A stretch of 64,000 bases of DNA from Streptomyces sp. R28 (lineage in GTDB: Bacteria > Actinomycetota > Actinomycetes > Streptomycetales > Streptomycetaceae). This document shows positions 45,297 through 54,899 of this stretch, piece after piece. The translations under genes and the position numbers were made by a program. The notes beneath the pieces are model-generated. The model had not been told where the DNA came from. It saw only the letters and a list, made by a program, of their open reading frames with translations, and did no database searches. The DNA is taken from assembly GCF_041052385.1 (NCBI RefSeq), contig NZ_CP163439.1:4453001-4517000 (forward strand), read 5' to 3'. Within the stretch, counting starts at the first letter, position 1; every line of letters begins with the position of its first letter.

Positions 45297-46463
45297 TCAG
45301 CCGTGCTGCAGGAGTTCCTCCACCTGCTCGGCCGGGATGCCGTACGCATCGAGAATGCGCAGGAGGAGGCGGTACCCGAGGTCGGCCTCGACCGACCGCA
45401 CCGTCTCCTCCGGCGCCACGGGCGGGTAGGCAGGGGCGACCTCCGCCAACCGCTGCGTGCACACCTCGGCGATCTCCCGCAGCCATGCCCGTCCGTCGGC
45501 GTCGAACGCCTCACGTCTGTGCCGGCGCCGCGCCGCGGTACGCCACACAGCGGTGACCTCGTCGTCGGGCAGGGCGGAGTCCAGCAGCCACCGCACGTCC
45601 TGAAGCAGTACGGCCGCCTGCGATCCGGGCGTCATACCGCTGTCGGCGTGGGCCAGTCGTGCGACCTGTTCGCGCGGCGTGCCCGTGCCCTCGTACCGCC
45701 AGGCGTCCCACTCCCCGTCGAACATGCGGGAGAGCTGCCGCAGTCCGAACCCGAACTCGAAATCCCTTCGGCCCGCGTCGAGCGGCGGCCATCGCACCTC
45801 CAAGCCCTCGAAGACGGCGGTGTGCGGGTAGGCGAGCCGGTCACCGATGCCCAGCAGCCGTTCGTACTGGTCGTGCTCCACCGTCACGGCGCACGCCTTG
45901 AGCGCGCGCAGGAACAGCCGGAAGCCGAGGTCGGCGTCGGCCTCTTCGACGACCTGCCGCAGTGCGGGCACGAGGTCCGGCAGCTCGGCGGCGCGCGTCA
46001 GCGCGGACGCGGCCGACCGGATCTCGGCCGACACGCGGACGCGCAGCTCTTCCTTTGGCACGACCGGTGCCAGCTCTGCCAGAACGGCCTCTTCCGCTTG
46101 CGTCCGAGGTGTCGTGCGAGGCGGGCACGCCTCGGCGATCCCGCTCAGCCACGCGCGCATGTCCAGGCCGTGGCCGGACGGGTCGAAGCGCCTTCGCGTG
46201 GCCGCGAGCCACACGGTGTGGAGCACCTCGTCCGGCAGCGCCGACTCCAGCAGGAGCCTTACGTCCCTGCCGAGTTGGTGGTCCGCGTCGTCGCAGGCCG
46301 CCTCCGCGGCGCGGGCCACGACCGTCGGCACGTCCAGTCGTGGCCCGGACCAGGAGCACAGGGTGCCTGCCAGCCCGCTGAGGCCGAAGTCCTCATGGTG
46401 GTCGGCGTAGTACACCTCACGGTGCGCCTGGTCACGAGAACGCCCCCTGGGGGCACCGCCCAC
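45297..46463 (-). CDS. Hypothetical protein built from an internal duplication
   Basis: A 388-residue soluble protein of two related halves. Residues 68-113 (VRLLLESALPDEVLHTVWLAATRRR, then DMRAWLSGIAEAC) match 290-335 (VRWLLDSALPDDEVTAVWRTAARRR, then DGRAWLREIAEVC). Residues 177-207 (ADLGFRLFLRALKACAVTVEHDQYERLL) match 360-385. No motif of known function is seen. The GTG start overlaps the stop of the upstream regulator (TAGTG), so it is cotranscribed with it. An in-frame GTG at 46415 is a second start option. Confidence 0.75.
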   Translation of the reverse strand: MGGAPRGRSRDQAHREVYYADHHEDFGLSGLAGTLCSWSGPRLDVPTVVARAAEAACDDADHQLGRDVRLLLESALPDEVLHTVWLAATRRRFDPSGHGLDMRAWLSGIAEACPPRTTPRTQAEEAVLAELAPVVPKEELRVRVSAEIRSAASALTRAAELPDLVPALRQVVEEADADLGFRLFLRALKACAVTVEHDQYERLLGIGDRLAYPHTAVFEGLEVRWPPLDAGRRDFEFGFGLRQLSRMFDGEWDAWRYEGTGTPREQVARLAHADSGMTPGSQAAVLLQDVRWLLDSALPDDEVTAVWRTAARRRHRREAFDADGRAWLREIAEVCTQRLAEVAPAYPPVAPEETVRSVEADLGYRLLLRILDAYGIPAEQVEELLQHG

Positions 46464-47176
46464 TAGGAGTCCGGCCCCGCTTCCGGGGCCACCAGGGGGT
46501 GGGTGTGCGGCACCGGCCCCGCCCGGTCCAGAAGCCCGGTGCGGGCCGCCAACGCCGCCGCCTCCAGCCTGGAGCCGACGCCCAGCTTCATCAGGACCCG
46601 TTGGACATGGGTACGTGCCGTCGAGGGGGCGATGCCCATGCCCGCGGCGATCAGGCGGGTGTCCTCGCCGTCGGCGACCCGGACCAGGACCTCGACCTCC
46701 CGGGGGGTGAGCATCTGGAGCAGGCGCTGACCTTCGTCGTCCGGCTGGGCGGCCGGGTTGAGCAACTCGCTGAACGCGCCCTGCAGGAGCTGCGGCGCCA
46801 CCGCCGCCTCCCCCGCCCGCGCCTTCATGATCGCCCGCTCGACGCCCTCGATACGCTCGTCATGCCGTACGTAACCCGAAGCGCCCGCCGCGAACGCCGC
46901 CGCTATCCCGCGCGGGCTCGGCACCGGCCCCAGCACCAGCACCGCCACCTGCGGCCGCTCCCGCTTGATCTTCACCACCGGATCGAACATGCCGGGCTCC
47001 GCCGGCGTCGCCGTACCCAGCAGGCACACCTCGGGCGCCCGCGTGATCACCAGTTCCGCCGCCCCCGCGGCCGGAGCCGCCGCGGCCAGCACCCGGTGCC
47101 CCCGCAGTTTCAGTGCCGAGGCCAGCGCCTCGGCGAGCAATCGGTGGTCGTCGACCACCATGAGCCGCGCTCCCAT
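46463..47176 (-). CDS. Atypical LuxR-type response regulator lacking the phospho-acceptor Asp
   Basis: A 237-residue protein. The receiver keeps the acidic pair in LMVVDDH (Asp9, Asp10), but the phosphorylation site reads EVCLLGTATP, with Gly54 where Asp is expected, and the switch Lys is Arg104 (SGYVRHDE). The HTH is intact: LTPREVEVLVRVADGEDTRLI and APSTARTHVQRVLMKLGVGS. It should act without ordinary phosphorylation. The ATG at 47176 has GGGGGG with a 7-base spacer. It is coupled to the duplicated hypothetical gene downstream. Confidence 0.85.
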   Translation of the reverse strand: MGARLMVVDDHRLLAEALASALKLRGHRVLAAAAPAAGAAELVITRAPEVCLLGTATPAEPGMFDPVVKIKRERPQVAVLVLGPVPSPRGIAAAFAAGASGYVRHDERIEGVERAIMKARAGEAAVAPQLLQGAFSELLNPAAQPDDEGQRLLQMLTPREVEVLVRVADGEDTRLIAAGMGIAPSTARTHVQRVLMKLGVGSRLEAAALAARTGLLDRAGPVPHTHPLVAPEAGPDS

Positions 47177-47498
47177 CGAGCAACCCCCCAGTCCCCCCAA
47201 TGGATCCCCATCAATACCCCGGACCAGCCGCGCCCGTCCGGATACTCCCCTATGGATGCCCACTGGTCCGCGCGGACAGAAGCCCCCTCCCGGCTCCCCC
47301 GCCCTTCATGCCCCCGGAAGCTACACGCTTGTTCGACGTTGCGCTCCCCCTACCGGTGAGAAGTGCCCCGGATCGACGGAATTTCTGGCTTTTCCCGCAT
47401 TCGAGGGTGATGAGCGGTACGCGTACGGCCCCGCCCCTGAACAGGAACGGGGCCGTCATCACGCCCGATACCGATCGTTCGCCGACCGGTCGTGTTCG
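47177..47498. other. Non-coding gap with a terminator
   Basis: This 322-base gap lies between two minus-strand genes. Its left end holds the leader of the atypical regulator; its right part holds the hairpin at 47425-47456 that ends the PQQ-propeller operon. The middle (47230-47400) shows no gene. Confidence 0.45.
47425..47456 (-). terminator. Hairpin terminator after the PQQ-propeller genes
   Basis: ACGGCCCCG (47425-47433) and CGGGGCCGT (47448-47456) pair over 9 bp around a 14-base loop, 43 bases beyond the stop at 47499. Confidence 0.65.
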
Positions 47499-49352
47499 TC
47501 AGCCGGTCGTACCGAACGCGACCACATGGGACTTGCTGGTGTCCGAAGTCGTCAACTCGCTCGCGTACATGGCAGACATGAACAGATGCCCCTGCGCGTA
47601 GACGATCTCGGCGTAATCCGGAGACATACGGGTCTCCACATCACGCACCGCCCTCGTGGCCGGGTTCTCCAGCAGCTTCGTCTCCTTGAAGCTCCCGCCG
47701 TCGATGCTGACGATCTGCCCGCCCTTGTCGTACGGCGGACGCTTGTACGCGATCACATTGCCGCCGTCCATCCGCAGCGGCGCGATCGTGTACCCGTCCC
47801 CCGCGTCCGCGCGCTGCCCGGTCTGCTTGCCGGTGGCCAGGTCGAACGCGACCATCTCGTTGGTCCGGCCGCGCTCGCCGCCGCTCGCGTGCTCCTCGGT
47901 CTGCACATAGAGCCGGTCGTTGCCGACCACGACGCCCGTGCAGGACTCGATCTTGGTGACGCCGGAGCAGCGGGCCGCGTACTGACCGCCCGGCAGGGAG
48001 ATGCGGATGCGCAGCTTGCCGGTCTTGCTGTCGATGGAGAAGGCGTCCGTGATGCCGATGGCGTCCTGGGACTCGCCGAGTTCGGCAGCCACGACGAGTG
48101 GCTCGGTGGAGATCACGCTGGCGTACTCGACGCCCTGGGTCATCTTGTACTCGGAGATCACCTTCCCGGACTTCGGGTCGATGGTCTGGATGTTCAGCTG
48201 GGGCCGGTCGTAGGAGCCGCACTTGCGGACCACGACCAGCTTCGCGCCGCCGGCGTATCCGAGGTCGTAGCAGCTGTCGTTGGCCTTCGGGACCCACAGC
48301 GGCTTGCCGGACTTCAGGTCGAACGCGGCGCCGCCGCTGGTGCCGCCGGCGGCGACCGTGCCACCGCTGACGGTGACGTTGTCGTACGGGATCAGCCGTC
48401 CCTCGACCTCGGTGGACTTCGTCCACAGCTTCTTGCCGGCGTTCAGGTCGAGTGCCGCGACCTGGCTGCAGCCGTGCGAGGGCTTCGCCTTGGTCGGCAT
48501 CGCGGGCTCGAAGGCGATGGCCGTCAGGTTGTCCTCGGTGAGGTGCTTGCTGGCCTGGCAGACCGGCCCCGGCAGCGGGATCGTCCACAGCTTGGTGCCC
48601 TTGTCGGGGTCGTAGCCGACGATCTCGGCGACACCGCTCTTGACGTAGGCCTTGTCGGTCAGCCACGAGCCGGACACGACGACGCTGGTGTTGTCGCCGA
48701 CGTCGGGCGGCGGGACCCGGAAGAGGACGTGGGAGGCGGGGTTGGCGGGCACCTTCTCCGTGCCGTCGGGGAAGTCGCCGCCGCCCGCGCCGTCGTCCCC
48801 GCCGCCGGTGCCGCCGCTGGAGCTGGCGGTGTCGTCCTTGCCGCCGTTGTCACCGGACTTGGCGTACCACACGCCACCGCCGATGATCAGCGCGATCACC
48901 ACGACCGTCGCCGCCACGATGACGGCCACCTGCGCGTTGAACTTCGAGCCGCCGGCCGCCACGGCGGACTGGGCGTACTGCGGCGTGGCGGGCTGCTGAT
49001 AGCCGTAACCGGGGGGCTGTCCGTACTGGTTCTGCTGCTGCCCGTACGGGTTCGGCGGCTGTCCATACGGATTCTGCGGCTGGCCGTGGGCAGCGGGCTG
49101 CTGGCCGGGGTAGCCGTACCCGGGCGGAGGGGTCTGCGGGGTTCCCTGGGGCGCCTGGGGTGCCTGGGGATAGCCGTACGCGGGCTGCGGAGGCTGCTGC
49201 GGCGCGCCGGCCGGTGGCGTGGGCGGGCCCTGGGGCGCCGGCGGTGTCTGAGGTGCCTGCCCTGGCGGCTGCGGAGGCTGCTGCGGTGGCTGCGGCGCGC
49301 CGAACCCTCCCCCCGGCGGGGGCTGGTGGGGCGGTGGAGGCGGCTGGGTCAT
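47499..49352 (-). CDS. Membrane-anchored PQQ-like beta-propeller protein (paralogue B)
   Basis: A 617-residue protein. Residues 1-130 are a Pro/Gly/Gln-rich cytoplasmic tail, about 137-160 is one membrane helix (VAVIVAATVVVIALIIGGGVW), and the rest is an outside domain with PQQ-propeller blade motifs (ALDLNAGKKLWTKSTEVEG, AFDLKSGKPLWVPK, VAFDLATGKQTGQ). It has the same layout as the next protein upstream and is probably its tandem duplicate. Propellers of this type often bind partner proteins; no enzyme residues can be named. Confidence 0.85.
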   Translation of the reverse strand: MTQPPPPPHQPPPGGGFGAPQPPQQPPQPPGQAPQTPPAPQGPPTPPAGAPQQPPQPAYGYPQAPQAPQGTPQTPPPGYGYPGQQPAAHGQPQNPYGQPPNPYGQQQNQYGQPPGYGYQQPATPQYAQSAVAAGGSKFNAQVAVIVAATVVVIALIIGGGVWYAKSGDNGGKDDTASSSGGTGGGDDGAGGGDFPDGTEKVPANPASHVLFRVPPPDVGDNTSVVVSGSWLTDKAYVKSGVAEIVGYDPDKGTKLWTIPLPGPVCQASKHLTEDNLTAIAFEPAMPTKAKPSHGCSQVAALDLNAGKKLWTKSTEVEGRLIPYDNVTVSGGTVAAGGTSGGAAFDLKSGKPLWVPKANDSCYDLGYAGGAKLVVVRKCGSYDRPQLNIQTIDPKSGKVISEYKMTQGVEYASVISTEPLVVAAELGESQDAIGITDAFSIDSKTGKLRIRISLPGGQYAARCSGVTKIESCTGVVVGNDRLYVQTEEHASGGERGRTNEMVAFDLATGKQTGQRADAGDGYTIAPLRMDGGNVIAYKRPPYDKGGQIVSIDGGSFKETKLLENPATRAVRDVETRMSPDYAEIVYAQGHLFMSAMYASELTTSDTSKSHVVAFGTTG

Positions 49353-49426
49353 GGCGTGGGTACCTCAGGGGAGGGGGACGGCGGACACGGTGGGGACAGC
49401 GGGGGAAGGGGAGCGGAGGCGCACGC

Positions 49427-51232
49427 CTACTTGCCGTAGGCGAGCATCAGCTTCTCCTCGGATTCGTCGCTGCCGGTCAGCCGCGTGCTGGAGAGGTAGA
49501 AGCGCCCGTCGACCCAGTCGAACGTCTTCGAGAAGAAGCCGTTCTCGGCGCTCGCGGCACTCGCCGGGTTCTGCAGCAGCTTCGTCGGCTGGTGGCTGCT
49601 GCCGGTGACCGGGATGGCCACGACCTGGCCGCCCGCGTCGTACGACGCGTCGACGTAGGCGATGAGCTTGCCGTCCTCGACCTTGATCGGCAGCATCGAC
49701 TCGTCCGCCGGGGACTTGACGCGCCACTTCTCCTTGCCGTTGGCGAGGTTGACCGCGACGACCTCGTTGGCGCCGGTGGTCGCCCGGGTCGGCAGGTAGA
49801 GCGTGTCGGCGTCGGCGGCGACACCGGTGCAGCCCTGGAGGTCACGCTGGAGGATGGCCCAGCCGCACTGGGCGCCGATGTCGAGGTCGAAGCCGATCTG
49901 CGAGCGGAACTTGCCGCCGGCGGTGAAGGTGGAGATGTTGTACGCCTTCTTGTCCTTGTTGGTGCTGTAGATGACCAGCGGGTCCATCGAGTAGATGCGC
50001 GCGACCTGCCAGCCCTTGTCGAAGTTCAGGGTCCACTTGGCCTTGCCGGTCGCCGGGTCGAGCTCCTGCACCTCGTCGTGCTCGTTGGTGCCGGTGGCGT
50101 CGCAGCCCGCCACCGCGAGCAGCTTCTCACCGCCCGCGAAGGAGTCCGGGAAGCACTTGTCGCCGAACCGCGTCTTGTCCCACAGCTTTTCGCCGCTGTC
50201 GATGTCGTACGCCGTGCCGGACTGCGAGCGGCCCACCATCAGCGTCTTGCCGGTGATGGACAGTTCGACGTCGAGCGTGCTGTCGAACAGCTGGCCGTTG
50301 GCGACACTGGCCTTCCAGCCCTTGGCGCCGGTGTTGAGGTCGACCTGCTGGAGCTGGTTGCACTTGGCGCGGTCGCTGCTGCCGCTCATGTACGCCACGA
50401 CGATCTTGTCGTCGGCCGACTTCTGCGGGGTGACCGCGCAGATCTTCTGCGGGAAGGCGATCGGGTCCCAAGTGGCCTCGCCGTCACCGACGTTGTAGGC
50501 GGAGACCTGCTTGTACGCCGCCTTCACCGCGGTCTTGTCGGTGATCCACATGCCGGGGGCGTCGGCGCCGGAGGCGGGCGCGTCGGGCGCCGACTTGTAC
50601 CAGAGCACCTTCGACTCACCGGCCTGGCGGCCCGCGTTGAGGTTCTCCGGGTCGGCGCCGCCACCGCCACCGCCGTTGTCGGGGTCGTCGGTCGGGGACT
50701 CGGAGCCCTTCGGGTCGCCGCTCGGCTGGGCGACCGGATTCTTCGGGTCTTCGTCGCCGCCGCGGGTCACCGCGAACACGGTGCCGCCGAGGACGAGCAG
50801 CACCGCGGCCACGGCACCGATGATGAGGGCGGGCTTGTCCTTGAAGGGGTTGCGCGAGCCGGCCGGCGCAGCGCCAGGGGCGCCCGGGTACTGCGGCTGG
50901 GGCGGGTAGGCGTAACCCGGGGCGGGCTGCTGGCCGTAGGGCGCGGGCTGCTGGGGGTAGCCGTACGGGCCCGGCTGCTGCTGCGGCTGGCCGTAGGGGC
51001 CTGGCTGCCCGGGCTGGACCGGCGGCTGTTGCGGGTAGCCGTAGCCGGGCTGCGGGGCGCCGGGCGGCGGTCCCTGCGGGGGCGGCGGCGCCTGGGGCGG
51101 GCCCTGCGGCGGCGGGGGCGGAGCCTGCGGGGCATCCTGCTGCGGGGGCTGCGGAGCCCCGAAGCCGCCCTGGCGTGGGTCCTGTGGTGCGCCGAAACCG
51201 CCCTGCGGCGGCTGGTTGGGCGGCTGGCTCAT
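49427..51232 (-). CDS. Membrane-anchored PQQ-like beta-propeller protein (paralogue A)
   Basis: A 601-residue protein with a Pro/Gly/Gln-rich tail (1-140), one membrane helix (PALIIGAVAAVLLVLGGTVFAV) and an outside PQQ-like propeller (VDLNTGAKGWKASV, YDIDSGEKLWDKTR, VNLANGKEKWRVKS). The ATG at 51232 has AAGGGGGA with a 7-base spacer. The gap to paralogue B is 74 bases, so they form one operon. Function is unknown; a role at the cell envelope is likely. Confidence 0.85.
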   Translation of the reverse strand: MSQPPNQPPQGGFGAPQDPRQGGFGAPQPPQQDAPQAPPPPPQGPPQAPPPPQGPPPGAPQPGYGYPQQPPVQPGQPGPYGQPQQQPGPYGYPQQPAPYGQQPAPGYAYPPQPQYPGAPGAAPAGSRNPFKDKPALIIGAVAAVLLVLGGTVFAVTRGGDEDPKNPVAQPSGDPKGSESPTDDPDNGGGGGGADPENLNAGRQAGESKVLWYKSAPDAPASGADAPGMWITDKTAVKAAYKQVSAYNVGDGEATWDPIAFPQKICAVTPQKSADDKIVVAYMSGSSDRAKCNQLQQVDLNTGAKGWKASVANGQLFDSTLDVELSITGKTLMVGRSQSGTAYDIDSGEKLWDKTRFGDKCFPDSFAGGEKLLAVAGCDATGTNEHDEVQELDPATGKAKWTLNFDKGWQVARIYSMDPLVIYSTNKDKKAYNISTFTAGGKFRSQIGFDLDIGAQCGWAILQRDLQGCTGVAADADTLYLPTRATTGANEVVAVNLANGKEKWRVKSPADESMLPIKVEDGKLIAYVDASYDAGGQVVAIPVTGSSHQPTKLLQNPASAASAENGFFSKTFDWVDGRFYLSSTRLTGSDESEEKLMLAYGK

Positions 51233-51583
51233 GCGCGGTTCCCCCTTGTGACCGGTGTGCGGCACGTCCTGTGCCATCGCGTTTGCGCCACACCAGCGGT
51301 TCTCAGACTGTTCTCAGACCGCTCTTTCTATCACCCGCCACCGACACCGCACCGGGCCGTCTCGCCCCCTGTTCCCAAGGGAGAACCGGCCCGTGATACC
51401 CCCGTTATGCGCCTTCACGCCCCCTTCACGCGGGCGGCTCCGACAACGCCCCTTAGGGGCGCGGGGCTGTGTCGATATGCGGCTACCGCCGCGTGGGCGC
51501 GACCAGCCACATCAACGCCGCACCCGCCACCGCGACATCACGCCCCACGGCGAACCCGCGAACCCGCCCCACCCAGCGGAGCG
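51233..51583. other. Gap with promoter of the propeller operon and a dispersed repeat
   Basis: This 351-base gap has no gene. The left part (51240-51330, with a GTTCTCAGACTGTTCTCAGACC direct repeat written here in 11-base units at about 51299-51320) should hold the promoter of the propeller genes. The right part holds repeat copy 2. Confidence 0.45.
51448..51518 (+). repeat. Dispersed intergenic repeat, copy 2
   Basis: GCCCCTTAGGGGCGCGGGGC, then TGTGTCGATATGCGGCTACC and GCCGCGTGGGCGCGACCAGC. It matches copy 1 (38001-38060, opposite strand). Similar elements recur between genes in Streptomyces genomes, from memory. Confidence 0.7.
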
Positions 51584-53392
<1,809 letters not shown>

Positions 53393-53533
53393 TACTCTCC
53401 TGCCCAGGGGGATGGATCAGCTTCCCAGCGTAGTCGCGCGCACCGACAGCTCCTCGCCCCGCGTCGTCCCGGCCCCCTCGCTGGAAGCGGACCTTCTGAG
53501 CCCCGGGACGCCTGAGAGCCTCTGAAACGACCG

Positions 53534-53564
53534 TGCGCCCCGGGGAGGGGAACCCCGGGGCGCA
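53534..53564 (-). terminator. Terminator after the PGRP amidase gene
   Basis: TGCGCCCCGGGG (53534-53545) and CCCCGGGGCGCA (53553-53564) form a perfect 12-bp stem with a 7-base loop, 16 bases beyond the stop at 53580. Confidence 0.85.
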
Positions 53565-53579
53565 TCGCCGTGCTGGGCG

Positions 53580-54704
53580 TCAGCGGCGGGCGGCCGCCGC
53601 CTCGCGGACCTCGGCGAGGAGGTCGTACATGACCTGGCCGGGGCACTCGGTGGCGAAGTAGTCGCGGTGACCGCCGACCGTGTTCGTGTCCTTCTTCGTG
53701 CCGTTGACGGGGTTGGTGTACGTCACCCTCGCCTGCGGGTCCAGGCCCTTGAACCGGGAGATCACCTTGATCAGGCGGATCAGGGACGCCTTGGCCGCGT
53801 CCGTGGGGGCCTGCTGTTCGAGGTTGCCGAGCAGGGCGATGCCGAGGGCACCGGAGTTGTAGCCCACGGAGTGGAAGCCGGTGACGAGGTCGCCGTCCGG
53901 GTTGAAGGCCGGGATGCCGTCGTCGCCGGAGTAACGGCCCTCGTAGACCGCGCCAGCCTCGTCGATGAGGAAGTGGTAGCCGATGTCGCCCCAGTCGTTG
54001 GTGATCGCGTGGTACTCGTAGATCGCGCGCACCGTCGCGGCCGGGTCGGGGTCGTTGTTCGGCGTCGCGGTGTGGTGGACCGTGATGATCTGCAGCGGGT
54101 AGTACGTCTCGGGCGAGTTCACCGAGCCGTCCGGCTTGAACCGCTTGGACTCGTCGGCGCCCCAGGCCGCGCGCGAGAGGTAGCCGACGCCACGCACGCG
54201 CGTGGGCTCGCTCGGCACCTGGACGGTGCGGTTCGGGCCGTCGGTGGTGTCGATCGCCAGCGAGTGGACGCCGTCGATGTCGCTCGGGGCCTTCACCGCG
54301 TACGCGGTGGCGTTGGCGGCGGCGACCAGGGCGGTGCCGCCGTTCTCGACGGTCGCGCAGCCGCTCGCGAGGGTCTGCCAGTCGCCGTCCGCGAGCCGGA
54401 TGGCGGCGCCCTCCTTGGCGCCGGACCAGCGCACACCGACGTAGGAGGCGGCGAAGGCGGTGGTGGCCTCGCCGGTGCCGGTGGCGGCCTCGGTCCGGGT
54501 GGCGGGGAACTTCTCCGGCGTCGTACCGGAATCGCCGGAGCCGGACGCGGAGTTGTCGCTCTCGCCGGAGTCGGTGGCCGCGAACACCATCGGCGTGATC
54601 GCGGCTCCGGCGGCCACCGCGCCGCCGGCGGCAATCACGCCGCGGCGGGACAGGGAGCGCTTTCTACGGTGGGACGCCTGGGCGGGGGTGGGGGATTCGG
54701 ACAC
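53580..54704 (-). CDS. Tat-exported PGRP/N-acetylmuramoyl-L-alanine amidase
   Basis: A 374-residue secreted protein. The N-terminus has a twin-arginine signal (RSLSRRGVIAAGGAVAAGAA). The C-terminal peptidoglycan-recognition domain has the zinc ligands His in ITVHHTATP, His in GGHRDYFATECPG and that motif's Cys, plus GYHFLID, so it should cut the amide between MurNAc and the stem peptide. The middle (about 90-190) is a family-specific spacer. The GTG at 54704 has AAGGGG with an 8-base spacer. Confidence 0.9.
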   Translation of the reverse strand: MSESPTPAQASHRRKRSLSRRGVIAAGGAVAAGAAITPMVFAATDSGESDNSASGSGDSGTTPEKFPATRTEAATGTGEATTAFAASYVGVRWSGAKEGAAIRLADGDWQTLASGCATVENGGTALVAAANATAYAVKAPSDIDGVHSLAIDTTDGPNRTVQVPSEPTRVRGVGYLSRAAWGADESKRFKPDGSVNSPETYYPLQIITVHHTATPNNDPDPAATVRAIYEYHAITNDWGDIGYHFLIDEAGAVYEGRYSGDDGIPAFNPDGDLVTGFHSVGYNSGALGIALLGNLEQQAPTDAAKASLIRLIKVISRFKGLDPQARVTYTNPVNGTKKDTNTVGGHRDYFATECPGQVMYDLLAEVREAAAARR

Positions 54705-54899
54705 GGAAGTGTCCCCTTCCAGAAGTGCACTTGACGGGGGGTGCGCCGGACATGCCGAGGGCAGCCCGGGCGTCCCGGCCTGACGCCGGGCGCTTGAAAC
54801 GTCAAGGGACCCTAACCGCCCCACCCGCCTCACGCGTACCCCGATCGCAGTACATTCGTGTGAAGATCGGGCGAAGAAGCCCTACTTGTGAGTACTTCG

